Source: Sulfurimonas sp. (GTDB lineage Bacteria > Campylobacterota > Campylobacteria > Campylobacterales > Sulfurimonadaceae). Taken from it: a stretch of DNA of 64,000 nucleotides. Position numbers and translations under genes: made by a program. The notes below the pieces were generated by a model. The model worked only from the letters and a program-made list of their open reading frames with translations, did no database searches and was not told the DNA's origin. Numbering within the stretch: the stretch's first letter is position 1; every line of letters begins with the position of its first letter. Of the stretch, positions 7,505 through 15,565 are shown piece by piece. Location: positions 1-64,000 of the forward strand of contig NZ_JABIOQ010000056.1 in the NCBI RefSeq assembly GCF_018698455.1, given 5' to 3'.

Positions 7505-8275
7505 ATGAATAAGATAGATGACATAACAATACCTGAGCTTGAGATATATAGTACATTAAGAGAGTCTGCGTTTAGAGAAGATAGAAGTTTTATAGCAGAT
7601 TCACCCAAGGTTGTGAACCTTCTTTTAGAGAGTGACCTAGAGATTAAGAGTATGCTTGCAACACAGGAGTACTATGATGAGTTCTCTACTCTTGTAAATA
7701 CTAAAGAAATTCCTCTAAAATACCTCACAACTAAAGAAGAGATGAAAAAAATAGTCGGACATAAGATACATCACAACTGTATGATGCACGGTATTCGTCC
7801 AGATGATGTTAGTCTCGAGTCCTTAGATGATGCGATACTCCTTCTTGATGGTATAACTTCTGCTGAAAATGTAGGTTCAATTGTACGCAGTTGTTCAGGG
7901 CTTGGGGTAACCTCTTTAGTTATTGCCGCGCAAACGCCACACCCATTTAACCGACGTGCTCTTCGCGTCTCTATGGGACACTCAAAGATGATGAAAACAC
8001 ATATACATGAAGATATAAAAGAGAGTATTAAGCATTTGCAAAAGAGTGGTTACCGCGTTTATGCAGCAGAAATAAGTGAAAATTCAGTAGCTCTAAGTAA
8101 TGTGGAAGTAGCAAAAAAATGGGTACTTATAATGGGACATGAGGGAAGAGGAATAGCACCAGATATTTTAGAACTTTGTGATGAGGTTGTAAGTATAGAG
8201 ATGCAAGAGGGTGTTAACAGTTTTAATGTTTCAGTTGCAGCCTCTATAATTATGTATAAGTTTCAAAATTCCTAA
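7505..8275 (+). CDS. TrmH/SpoU family RNA methyltransferase
   Basis: A 256-residue SPOUT methyltransferase for 2'-O-ribose methylation of tRNA or rRNA. An N-terminal substrate-binding part is followed by the knot motifs: motif 1 DGITSAENVGSIVRS, motif 2 LIMGHEGRG and motif 3 EMQEGVNSFNVSVAASI. The exact RNA target (TrmH, RlmB or TsnR type) cannot be told from sequence alone. Single gene; ATG at 7505. Confidence 0.88.
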   Translation: MNKIDDITIPELEIYSTLRESAFREDRSFIADSPKVVNLLLESDLEIKSMLATQEYYDEFSTLVNTKEIPLKYLTTKEEMKKIVGHKIHHNCMMHGIRPDDVSLESLDDAILLLDGITSAENVGSIVRSCSGLGVTSLVIAAQTPHPFNRRALRVSMGHSKMMKTHIHEDIKESIKHLQKSGYRVYAAEISENSVALSNVEVAKKWVLIMGHEGRGIAPDILELCDEVVSIEMQEGVNSFNVSVAASIIMYKFQNS

Positions 8276-8353
8276 ATTTAGTTACTAAAATAAACAAAAC
8301 CCTTGTAGATGGATTATGCTAAGTAATGGTATAATCATAAAAAAGATAAACAT

Positions 8354-9709
8354 ATGAACTTCTCAGAGCTCCCTCTAGAACCAGCAATGGTGGAAACCCT
8401 CGATGCATTAGGCTACAAGCAAACAACACTTATTCAAGAAGAGGCACTTCCTCTTATACTTGATGGTAAAGATGTCATTGCTGAGGCAAAGACAGGAAGT
8501 GGGAAAACTGCTGCGTTTGGTATAGGACTCCTCAGTAAACTCGATGTAAAAAAGTTTCGTGTTCAGTCTCTTGTTATGTGTCCAACACGTGAACTTGCTG
8601 ACCAAGTGGCAAAAGAACTTCGTCGAATAGGACGCTTCAAACATAACATCAAAATTCTTATGCTAACAGGTGGGGAGTCTTTTGGAAAACAGCTTGGATC
8701 GCTTGCGCATCAGGCACATATCATCGTTGGTACTCCTGGTCGTATTTTAAAACACTTAAACAAAGAGAGTTTAGACCTTTCAAACTTAGATATGCTAGTT
8801 CTTGATGAAGCCGACAGAATGCTAGATATGGGTTTTATAGAAGAGATAGACAATGTCCTCGCGTTTATTCCAGAGAAACGCCAGACATTACTTTTTTCGG
8901 CAACATACGATAATGCAATCCGGACTATTAGTAAGAGAATTCAAACAGATGCCGTGAGTGTAAAAACAACAAGTACTGAGCTTCCAAACCAAATAAAAGA
9001 ACAGTTCTATGCAACACAAAACAAAGAAGAAACTCTTATAAAGATACTCTCAGAGTTTAAACCAGATAACGTCATTGTTTTTACTAACACTAAAATAGAA
9101 TCAAAAGAGTTAGCTGAGAGTTTACAATCAAAAAAGATTGATGCACTGGCTATTCATGGGGATTTAGAACAGTATGAAAGAAATGATGTTTTAGTTCAGT
9201 TTGCTAACAAATCAACACCTATTTTAGTGGCAACAGATGTTGCGGCACGTGGACTTGACATAAAAGAGTTGAGTATGGTTGTTAACTATGACATTCCTCA
9301 TGGTAATGAAACATATACTCATAGAATCGGACGAACAGGTAGAGCAGGAGCAGACGGTATAGCCATTACTTTATACGGTTCTTTTGAGAGTGATAAGGCT
9401 GATGAGTATCAAAACGGCTCAAGAGAATTTTTAGATGAGAGTTGTCTTAAGGGCAGTACCAACTTTGAGTTAAAACCACAGTTTGTTACCCTTGTTATTG
9501 AAGGGGGAAAAAAAGATAAACTTCGAGCGGGAGACTTGCTTGGTGCTTTAACTGGAGACGCTGGACTTGATGGTAGTAGCATCGGAAAGATAGATATTTA
9601 TGATAGACAGGCTTATGTTGCCATAGAAACAAGATTCATTGAAAAAGCACAAAAAAGCTTGCATGATGGAAAGATAAAAGGGAAAAAGTTTAGTGCTTGG
9701 ATTTTATAG
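8354..9709 (+). CDS. dbpA: DEAD-box RNA helicase, DbpA type
   Basis: A 451-residue ATP-dependent RNA helicase. Seen are the Q motif near residues 20-28, Walker A AKTGSGKT, PTRELA, TPGR, DEAD (VLDEADRML), SAT and HRIGRTGRAG. The last 75 residues, after an acidic linker, form the DbpA RNA-binding domain (FVTLVIEGGKKDKLRAGD ... GKIDIYDRQAYV), which in E. coli binds hairpin 92 of 23S rRNA during 50S assembly. The glutathione peroxidase gene follows closely and may share the transcript. Confidence 0.92.
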   Translation: MNFSELPLEPAMVETLDALGYKQTTLIQEEALPLILDGKDVIAEAKTGSGKTAAFGIGLLSKLDVKKFRVQSLVMCPTRELADQVAKELRRIGRFKHNIKILMLTGGESFGKQLGSLAHQAHIIVGTPGRILKHLNKESLDLSNLDMLVLDEADRMLDMGFIEEIDNVLAFIPEKRQTLLFSATYDNAIRTISKRIQTDAVSVKTTSTELPNQIKEQFYATQNKEETLIKILSEFKPDNVIVFTNTKIESKELAESLQSKKIDALAIHGDLEQYERNDVLVQFANKSTPILVATDVAARGLDIKELSMVVNYDIPHGNETYTHRIGRTGRAGADGIAITLYGSFESDKADEYQNGSREFLDESCLKGSTNFELKPQFVTLVIEGGKKDKLRAGDLLGALTGDAGLDGSSIGKIDIYDRQAYVAIETRFIEKAQKSLHDGKIKGKKFSAWIL

Positions 9710-9761
9710 ATTATTATTTATATTTAGCATGACTTTGTTGTTAAACGCAGGGGAGAATAAG

Positions 9762-10247
9762 ATGAGTATTTATGATTTTAATGTTTTAGACATTGATGGA
9801 AAGAATGTTTCAATGTCCAAGTATAAGGGCAAGGTTTTACTGATAGTAAATGTGGCAAGTGAATGTGGTTTTACTCCTCAGTACAAGGGCCTTGAAGAAC
9901 TTTATAGCACACATAAAGATGAGGGTTTTGTAGTACTTGGTTTTCCATCAAATCAGTTTAGAGAACAAGAGAGTGCTTCAAATGAGAAAATAAAGTTCTT
10001 TTGTCAAGGTACTTACGATGTTCATTTCGATATGTTTTCTAAAATAGATGTTAATGGAGAAAATGCAAATCCTCTGTATAATTATCTCAAACAAGAACAA
10101 TCTGGATTTTTTGGAACAGAATCTATTAAGTGGAACTTTACAAAGTTTCTAGTAGATAGAGAGGGTAATGTTGTTGATAGGTATGCACCAATTACAAAAC
10201 CTAAAAGTATAGAGAGTGACATACAAAAATATTTGGATAAGGAATAA
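9762..10247 (+). CDS. Glutathione peroxidase family protein
   Basis: A 161-residue thiol peroxidase with the family signatures NVASECGF (the peroxidatic residue is Cys, not selenocysteine), LGFPSNQF and KWNFTKFLVDREG. ATG 9762 has a strong SD (GGGGAG, 6-7 bases upstream) and gives the normal family length. An in-frame start at 9693, inside dbpA, would add a hydrophobic leader that looks like a signal peptide, so a periplasmic form cannot be excluded. In bacteria these enzymes usually work with thioredoxin. The acetyltransferase gene follows after two bases. Confidence 0.88.
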   Translation: MSIYDFNVLDIDGKNVSMSKYKGKVLLIVNVASECGFTPQYKGLEELYSTHKDEGFVVLGFPSNQFREQESASNEKIKFFCQGTYDVHFDMFSKIDVNGENANPLYNYLKQEQSGFFGTESIKWNFTKFLVDREGNVVDRYAPITKPKSIESDIQKYLDKE

Positions 10248-10249
10248 TT

Positions 10250-10717
10250 TTGAATATAGAACTTTATTTTTTACGTTCAAGTGAAGAAAAAATAGTGAAG
10301 GATATGCTGCCTTTGGCTCATGGAAAAGAGTGTAGCGAGTTTAAAGAGTATACAGAGAATTTTGGTTTGACACACAAAGACTTAGGCCTCTATGCCCTGG
10401 TGGATAACAAAATCGCAGGAGCTATTTGGTCAAGAGAGATTGATTCAAGCTCTGAACCAACACTCAGCATAGCAGTACTTCCCGAACTTCGCTCTCTTGG
10501 TATAGGCTCACATATGATGCAGCAGTTTTTACTAGAGGCAGGTGCAAAATATAGTGCTTTGAGTACTAAAGTTCCAGAGGATGTAAACGCAGTCAAATTT
10601 TATGAGAAGTTTGGATTTAACAAAGATGATGTAACAGATAAGATGTTTAAGAGTCTAGAAGTACAAGAAGTAGTCCGTCCCACCGATGGTTATAACCCTA
10701 AAAAGTGGATGGATTAA
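10250..10717 (+). CDS. GNAT family N-acetyltransferase
   Basis: A 155-residue GNAT protein. The acetyl-CoA loop is VLPELRSLGIGSHMM (R/Q-x-x-G-x-G/A type), followed by the VNAVKFYEKFGF motif. It starts at TTG 10250 directly after the peroxidase stop, with AAGGA in the end of that gene as the binding site, so translation is coupled. The substrate (protein or small amine) is unknown. Confidence 0.8.
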   Translation: MNIELYFLRSSEEKIVKDMLPLAHGKECSEFKEYTENFGLTHKDLGLYALVDNKIAGAIWSREIDSSSEPTLSIAVLPELRSLGIGSHMMQQFLLEAGAKYSALSTKVPEDVNAVKFYEKFGFNKDDVTDKMFKSLEVQEVVRPTDGYNPKKWMD

Positions 10718-10783
10718 AACACCAAATTTGATAAGATATTCTTTTTGTGCTATAATTATTGTATACACAATGAGGAGGATATT

Positions 10784-10981
10784 ATGAATGTCACTCAATA
10801 TACCTTTCAATCGCCTTCTTCTTCGCAAGTACAAGTTGGAAGATTAGATCTTAGTTCAGTGGAAAAAGAGAAGCCACAAGAGACAAAAAAAGATGCAGAA
10901 CCAGTTGTTACAACAGCAGCTCCACAACCAATAGAAGAGTACTTACCAACAGGAACAAATCTTTTAGATGTATATGCCTAA
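10784..10981 (+). CDS. Small hypothetical protein, low complexity
   Basis: A 65-residue hydrophilic protein rich in Ser, Gln, Pro, Glu and Thr, ending in the conserved-looking LPTGTNLLDVYA. The start is set at ATG 10784 by a perfect AGGAGG eight bases upstream; the upstream in-frame codon at 10745 has none. No motif recognised. Flagellar or cell-surface adaptor peptides can look like this, but nothing here proves it. Confidence 0.6.
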   Translation: MNVTQYTFQSPSSSQVQVGRLDLSSVEKEKPQETKKDAEPVVTTAAPQPIEEYLPTGTNLLDVYA

Positions 10982-10985
10982 GGGT

Positions 10986-11522
10986 TTACCCTTTTTGAAC
11001 CTCTTCTAAAATCCACATCCATTTTCCAAAACCACTATCACTATTTATATGTCCTGCATTATGTAGTATTTTCATTTCTATTTTTAGCTCTTTTTGGAGC
11101 CTTTGAGCTTCAGATATTTTGATATAGGGATCATTTGTTGAACTTACAAGACATGCTTTTTTTGCATATAAGTTTGTTGGTGTTTTTACAGGAAAAAATT
11201 CTTTGAGTTCTTCGACATTACACTTCATACTTGGAGGGGCGACAAGGTAGAGTTTTTCTATTTGAGAGAGAGTTCCTTTGTTACAGAGGTGAAACCAGAG
11301 TGTGTTTGCTAAAGAGTGGCAAATAACGATGTCAGGTTGAAAATCTTTGAGTTCTTCTTGGAGTTCTTGCATCCAAACATCAAGTTTTGGATTTTCTATA
11401 TCACTGAATTTTAAAAAGCTTACTTTTCCATAATCTAAGGCTAACTCGGATGCTAGCCAGGCTTGCCAGTGTGGTGTTTGGCTACCACCCCATCCATGGA
11501 TAAGGAGTACTTTTTTAGACAT
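10986..11522 (-). CDS. RBBP9/YdeN-type serine hydrolase
   Basis: A 178-residue alpha/beta hydrolase. The oxyanion segment LLIHGWGGSQTPHWQ is near the start, the nucleophile lies in VICHSLANTL (a relaxed G-x-S-x-G), and the acid and His are in STNDPYI and NAGHINSDSGFG. Size and motifs fit the RBBP9 family; the natural substrate is unknown. The gene starts directly after the stop of the DUF234 gene, so the two form a coupled pair. Confidence 0.82.
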   Translation of the reverse strand: MSKKVLLIHGWGGSQTPHWQAWLASELALDYGKVSFLKFSDIENPKLDVWMQELQEELKDFQPDIVICHSLANTLWFHLCNKGTLSQIEKLYLVAPPSMKCNVEELKEFFPVKTPTNLYAKKACLVSSTNDPYIKISEAQRLQKELKIEMKILHNAGHINSDSGFGKWMWILEEVQKG

Positions 11523-12335
11523 TTACTCTACAAGCTTTTTAAAATTTTTGAGGCTTATAAGTCTAATGTTTTCACTCTTAAGTACTTTGAGCTCATTAGA
11601 AAATCCATTTTTTGAGACGATAACAAAAATATCAGCATCCATATTAGCCTTTTCGTTGATTTCTTGTAAGCGAGTGAGTTCACTTTTTTTGACCTTCGCG
11701 TTTGTGTATTTACATGTACCGATAATAGTCTTACCGGAGATAGTTTTAGAAAATATATCTAACTCTACTTCTTTATCCCAGTATGTACCTATGCTGTTAA
11801 GTTCATCATCTTTAAAGTTAAGTTTTAAAAGCTCATGAGCCAGTTCGACAAATGTCAGCTGAAAATATTCAGCTTTCCTGTTAGCAAATCTTTCTTTTAC
11901 TTCTTTGTAATCTCCATCGCGAATACCTTTAAATATTGGCGATATAAATGCAAACCAAAAACGTAAGAATGGAGAGGTAAAGTAAAGTTTATTTGAGACG
12001 GTTTCATTATCACCCCATGTAGTAAAAATAGCCTTTGATTTGTCTAGCCTGATAACACCCGTTTCACATAGCTCTTCGACTGCAGTATCACCAACTTCTT
12101 TAGAAACATTTGCACGTTTATATGCCGTGTGTGTTTGTCCATCGCCAAGAGCTATTGCACTCAGGAGTGAGTGGTGAAGTGGCATACCTGTAGTAAGGTC
12201 AGTTACATCATTACGAATGTACCTAAAATCAGGAAGTATGAACTCTTCTATAAGCTCCATAGAGTCTTTTGAGGTGTCGAACTTACTCCAACCTACACCA
12301 CCAAAAATAGAAAACTTCTCTATCGCATCTTCCAT
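11523..12335 (-). CDS. Stand-alone DUF234-type protein
   Basis: A 270-residue protein resembling the C-terminal half of archaeal-type ATPases (a winged helix, then DUF234), here without an ATPase domain. The DUF234 core is a PD-(D/E)XK-like fold; its first Asp is in VELDIFSK, but the usual E of GECKY is replaced (IIGTCKYT), so nuclease activity is doubtful. The frame stays open and family-like for about 25 codons upstream of the ATG (through LLEQFRSFYKEH) without ATG, GTG or TTG, so the 5' end may be truncated or the start non-canonical. Confidence 0.6.
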   Translation of the reverse strand: MEDAIEKFSIFGGVGWSKFDTSKDSMELIEEFILPDFRYIRNDVTDLTTGMPLHHSLLSAIALGDGQTHTAYKRANVSKEVGDTAVEELCETGVIRLDKSKAIFTTWGDNETVSNKLYFTSPFLRFWFAFISPIFKGIRDGDYKEVKERFANRKAEYFQLTFVELAHELLKLNFKDDELNSIGTYWDKEVELDIFSKTISGKTIIGTCKYTNAKVKKSELTRLQEINEKANMDADIFVIVSKNGFSNELKVLKSENIRLISLKNFKKLVE

Positions 12336-12447
12336 ATCTTTTGGTTGGTGTTCTTTGTAAAATGATCTGAATTGCTCAAGAAGAGTCTCTTTGCTTAGTA
12401 TGATGTTAGAGCCTTTGTTAATAGTATATGTAAGTATACATTAATTA

Positions 12448-12480
12448 CTACACAAAGGCTACACACAAATAATGTATAAT
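12448..12480 (+). promoter_or_regulatory. Direct-repeat operator and -10 box before the Cys-rich peptide gene
   Basis: CTACACA at 12448-12454 and again at 12459-12465 are separated by 4 bases (11-base period), followed 9 bases later by TATAAT at 12475-12480. There is no -35 box in the usual place; the repeats occupy it. This 7-4-7 layout is the geometry used by OmpR/PhoB-type response regulators as activators. An equivalent pair precedes the next gene. Confidence 0.6.
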
Positions 12481-12508
12481 GCTTGAAATTAAAACTAAAA
12501 GGAAGAAA

Positions 12509-12766
12509 ATGAAAAAGTTAAATCTATGGGCATTATTACTTGGAGCAGCGTTATTTATAGGGTTTGGTGCTACTTCACTAAGTGCAGCTTCAAAATGTGG
12601 TGCTGGTAAGTGTGGTGATGCAAAAGTCAAGCCTGCTTGTAACTGTGATGAAAAATGTAAAAATGCAGACAAGTGTGACAAGGGTAAAAAGTGTACAACT
12701 AAGGGTTGTTCACATGATGCTAAATCTATGAAGTGTGGTTCTGGTAAATGTGGTGATGCAAAGTAG
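12509..12766 (+). CDS. Secreted Cys-rich peptide, bufferin (HvfA/BufA)-like
   Basis: An 85-residue precursor with a Sec signal peptide (MKK, hydrophobic 5-24, likely cleaved after SLSA/A near 26-27) and a mature part with ten Cys in a Lys/Gly-rich chain. The motif KCGxGKCGDAK occurs at 29-39 and 75-85. EGKCG-like repeats in a signal-bearing peptide next to a DoxX gene are the mark of bufferins, copper-binding RiPPs whose Cys are modified by DUF692/DUF2063 enzymes; neither enzyme gene is nearby. It may be unmodified, modified in trans, or a different metal-binding peptide. The start is set by AAAAGGAAG before ATG 12509. Confidence 0.65.
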   Translation: MKKLNLWALLLGAALFIGFGATSLSAASKCGAGKCGDAKVKPACNCDEKCKNADKCDKGKKCTTKGCSHDAKSMKCGSGKCGDAK

Positions 12767-12781
12767 AGTGAATTTATATCT

Positions 12782-12810
12782 TTTATAACAGAGATAATCT
12801 CTGTTATAAA
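12782..12810. terminator. Perfect 14-base inverted repeat
   Basis: Two 14-base arms (12782-12795 and 12797-12810) separated by a single base, lying 15 bases after the Cys-rich peptide stop. In RNA this gives a long hairpin suited to stopping transcription or protecting the 3' end of the small mRNA. It lacks a U-tract (cccc follows), so an operator role is possible. Confidence 0.5.
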
Positions 12811-12859
12811 CCCCTTCTATACAGAAGTGTCTTCTTCAAACGAGTTCCCATTAATCTTA

Positions 12860-12890
12860 CTACACAAAAACTACACAGATAAGCGATAAA
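12860..12890 (+). promoter_or_regulatory. Direct-repeat operator before the doxX-like gene
   Basis: CTACACA at 12860-12866 and 12871-12877 with a 4-base A-tract spacer, then a -10-like GATAAA at 12885-12890. The whole block TTACTACACAAARRCTACACA is nearly identical to that before the Cys-rich peptide gene, so one regulator probably controls both. Confidence 0.6.
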
Positions 12891-12915
12891 CTTCTAGGAT
12901 AAAAAGGAGTCTAGT

Positions 12916-13356
12916 ATGAAATGCAATGACCTATATTCTGAGTTTACAAAACTGAGTACCTATTTAAAACCATTTAGTCTTTTAGTGGCTAGATTAACTA
13001 TAGCATACGGATTTTACGAACCTGCTAAAAACAAGTGGGCAGATATGGATAGTATAATAGGATGGTTTAGTTCTATGGGGATACCGTTCCCAACAATTAA
13101 TGCATATATGGCTGCTAGCACAGAAGCCCTTGGTGTACTTTTAGTTACACTAGGACTTTTTACTCGTGCTATTTCTATACCACTTATAATTGTTATGATT
13201 GTTGCTATAACAACTGTTCACATACCAAATGGTTTTTCAGCTGGCGATAATGGTTTTGAGATTCCATTTTACTACATGCTATTTTTACTGGTTTTTTTAT
13301 CTCAGGGTGCTGGAAAGTTCTCGCTTGATAGATTGATTTTTGGCGATAAAAATTAA
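12916..13356 (+). CDS. DoxX family membrane protein (HvfX-like)
   Basis: A 146-residue inner-membrane protein with four hydrophobic segments (about 22-42, 62-82, 88-106, 118-135) and the DoxX pattern of a basic start to helix 1, a WF.SMGIP loop and a TEALGVLLVTLGLFTR segment. In bufferin loci a DoxX protein is the fourth conserved gene, thought to act with the peptide in metal handling. Here it follows the Cys-rich peptide gene by 150 bases but has its own copy of the operator. The AAGGAG site is 9 bases before the ATG. Confidence 0.8.
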   Translation: MKCNDLYSEFTKLSTYLKPFSLLVARLTIAYGFYEPAKNKWADMDSIIGWFSSMGIPFPTINAYMAASTEALGVLLVTLGLFTRAISIPLIIVMIVAITTVHIPNGFSAGDNGFEIPFYYMLFLLVFLSQGAGKFSLDRLIFGDKN

Positions 13357-13415
13357 GATGTCTCAACAAAATCGGAGTATAATAGTAGTAAATAAAGAGA
13401 AAAAATGGAAATTCT

Positions 13416-13910
13416 TTGATATCTTTGAATAAACGCAGGACTTTTTTAAAAGTCGGATTCTTTTCATCGGCTATTGTCTTTACAAATGGCTGCGATATTC
13501 TTGGTGTAGAAAAATTGAGTGACACAATAAAAGTAGTCCAAAATGACCTATTCCCTAAAGCAAAAGAACTTCACATAAACATCTCAAAATACATGAATAT
13601 AATTTTCCAACATAGCAGAGTAGACGAAACTGATAAAGAATTTATAAAAAATGGAATTAAATGGCTCAATGAAGAAGCAGTAAAGATGTTCGAAGTTCCT
13701 TATACAAAATTATCAAAGAGTAAACGCCAAGAAGTTTTAGAAGGCATTGCTAAGTATAGATGGGGCGAGAATTGGATAGATAATATGATGAGATATATTT
13801 TTGAAGCAATGCTAGGAGATCCTCTTTACAGTGGAAACAATGAAGAAGCAGGATGGAAGTGGCTTGGCTTTAAAGGCGGAAATCCTCGTCCAAAAGAGTT
13901 ATACCTATGA
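13416..13910 (+). CDS. Gluconate 2-dehydrogenase subunit 3-like, Tat-exported
   Basis: A 164-residue small subunit of a GMC-type dehydrogenase. The N-terminus carries a twin-arginine signal (NKRRTFLKVG) and a hydrophobic stretch ending in a TNGC lipobox-like Cys. No ATG fits: the frame opens at TTG 13416 (an alternative TTG at 13425 is equally usable), and the only nearby ATG (13405) runs into a stop. Its job is to pilot the cofactor-loaded large subunit through Tat. Its stop overlaps the GMC gene start (ATGA). Confidence 0.75.
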   Translation: MISLNKRRTFLKVGFFSSAIVFTNGCDILGVEKLSDTIKVVQNDLFPKAKELHINISKYMNIIFQHSRVDETDKEFIKNGIKWLNEEAVKMFEVPYTKLSKSKRQEVLEGIAKYRWGENWIDNMMRYIFEAMLGDPLYSGNNEEAGWKWLGFKGGNPRPKELYL

Positions 13911-15565
13911 AGTATGATATTTGTATAGTAGGAAGTGGAGCAGGTGGCTCTCCCATAGCTTATGAGCTTTCAAATGCAGGATATAGTGTGGTTGTTTTAG
14001 AAAAAGGTAAAAACTATACAGAGAAAGAATTTTCTAAAGATGAGTTAGGTGTTTCTCGTCGAGATATGTTCACTCCTCCGCTTAAAGAACAAAAGCATAT
14101 TATAAATGAGTACTCTCAAAGTGGAGAGTTTACTCGTTATGATGGGGCCGAGTCTGGTTGGAACTTTTGGAATGGCTCTATGGTTGGCGGTTCATCAAAC
14201 TTGATGAGTGGTTATTTTCATAGAATGAAACCACGAGACTTTAAACTTCGTTCTTCTTATGGAAAGATTCGAGGGGCAAATGTTGTGGACTGGGCTATTA
14301 ATTATGAAGAATTAGAACCTTACTATGAAAAGGTAGAGAGAGTAGTTGGAGTGAGTGGAAGTGCAGTGAAACATAAGTTCGAAGAGCCGCGTTCAACTAA
14401 GAGCTTTCCTTATCCAGCACTCCAAACAAACGGTGTGACAAAATGGTTCGATAAAGCTTGTCTGGAGTTAGGATTTGTAAGTATACCAACACCTCGTGCT
14501 GTTCTCTCTCAAAGTGCTAACAAACGCGATGCCTGTTACTACTCTAACTTCTGTGGAAGTTATGGATGTGCAAGTGGAGCTAAGGGAAGTGCAAGAGCTG
14601 CACTCTTGCAACAATGCAGTGCAGAAGTCATAACTGATGCTTTTGTGTATAAACTTGATAGTAAGGATAGCAAAGTTACCGGTGCTCATTATTATGATGA
14701 AAACCTTCGTTCGCATACTATAAGCGCGAGTATCTTTGTTTTAAGTGCCCAAGCTATAGAGTCTTCGCGTTTACTTCTAAACTCTAAAAACAAAGAGTTT
14801 CCAAATGGCTTGGCTAACTCGAGTGGTGAAGTTGGCAAGAACCTTATCTTCTCAGCAGGTGGAAGTGGAAGTGGTCGTTTTGTGTTTGACAAACTAACGC
14901 AAACGCAGCAAACAGAGCTTATGCAAACAGGACTATTTTTTAACAGAAGTTTACAAGATTGGTATGATTATGATGATGGCTGTCGTAAGTACAAAGGTGG
15001 AACAATTGACTTTCTTTTTGAACATCAAAACATCATTAGCCGTGTAAATAAAGAACTCTATGATGAAGATGGCAACATCATGTGGGGAGATAAACTCGCA
15101 AAAAAGATAGAAAAGAGTTTAAAAACTTCTCGCGTTTTGACCTTTGAAGTTTTTAATGACTGGTTGCCAACTGATAACTGTAATGTTAGTGTTGATGACA
15201 AGCAAACAGATAAATATGGAGTTCCCGTTGGTGTGATAAATTTATCTTCTCATCCTCATGACCTAGAAGTTGGTGAATACTTAGCGAAAAAGGCAGTAGA
15301 AGTTTTAGAAGAGATGGGAGCAGTAGAAATAGACTACTCTATTTCAGCCTCACCTCCGCCAAACCTAGTTGCAGGAGGATGTCGTTTTGGAAATGATGCA
15401 ACAAATTCTGTCTTAGACAAAAATTGTAAAGCACATGACTTAGATAACCTCTATGTAAGTGACGCTTCTTTTATGCCAACAGGCGGGAGTGTTCCATATA
15501 CATGGACTATTTATGCTAACTCATTTCGAGTGGCGGATATTATCAAGGGCAGATTGTCGAAATGA
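13907..15565 (+). CDS. GMC family FAD-dependent oxidoreductase
   Basis: A 552-residue flavoprotein of the glucose-methanol-choline family, gluconate-dehydrogenase branch. Seen are the FAD motif GSGAGGSPIAYELSNAGYS at 8-26, the WNFWNGSMVGGSSNLMSG region, CGSYGCASGAKGS mid-protein and the C-terminal VSDASFMPTGGSVPYTWTI with its catalytic region. It lacks its own signal, consistent with export piggy-backed on the small subunit. The usual cytochrome c subunit is absent; a small membrane protein follows with an ATGA overlap and may substitute as anchor. Substrate unknown. Confidence 0.87.
   Translation: MKYDICIVGSGAGGSPIAYELSNAGYSVVVLEKGKNYTEKEFSKDELGVSRRDMFTPPLKEQKHIINEYSQSGEFTRYDGAESGWNFWNGSMVGGSSNLMSGYFHRMKPRDFKLRSSYGKIRGANVVDWAINYEELEPYYEKVERVVGVSGSAVKHKFEEPRSTKSFPYPALQTNGVTKWFDKACLELGFVSIPTPRAVLSQSANKRDACYYSNFCGSYGCASGAKGSARAALLQQCSAEVITDAFVYKLDSKDSKVTGAHYYDENLRSHTISASIFVLSAQAIESSRLLLNSKNKEFPNGLANSSGEVGKNLIFSAGGSGSGRFVFDKLTQTQQTELMQTGLFFNRSLQDWYDYDDGCRKYKGGTIDFLFEHQNIISRVNKELYDEDGNIMWGDKLAKKIEKSLKTSRVLTFEVFNDWLPTDNCNVSVDDKQTDKYGVPVGVINLSSHPHDLEVGEYLAKKAVEVLEEMGAVEIDYSISASPPPNLVAGGCRFGNDATNSVLDKNCKAHDLDNLYVSDASFMPTGGSVPYTWTIYANSFRVADIIKGRLSK

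Noticed and set aside
9762-10247. Selenocysteine in glutathione peroxidase
   Set aside because: The active-site codon is TGT (Cys); no in-frame TGA is present.
12448-12681. Reverse-strand ORF opposite the Cys-rich peptide gene
   Set aside because: Pure antisense shadow; the forward frame has a signal peptide, SD and promoter.
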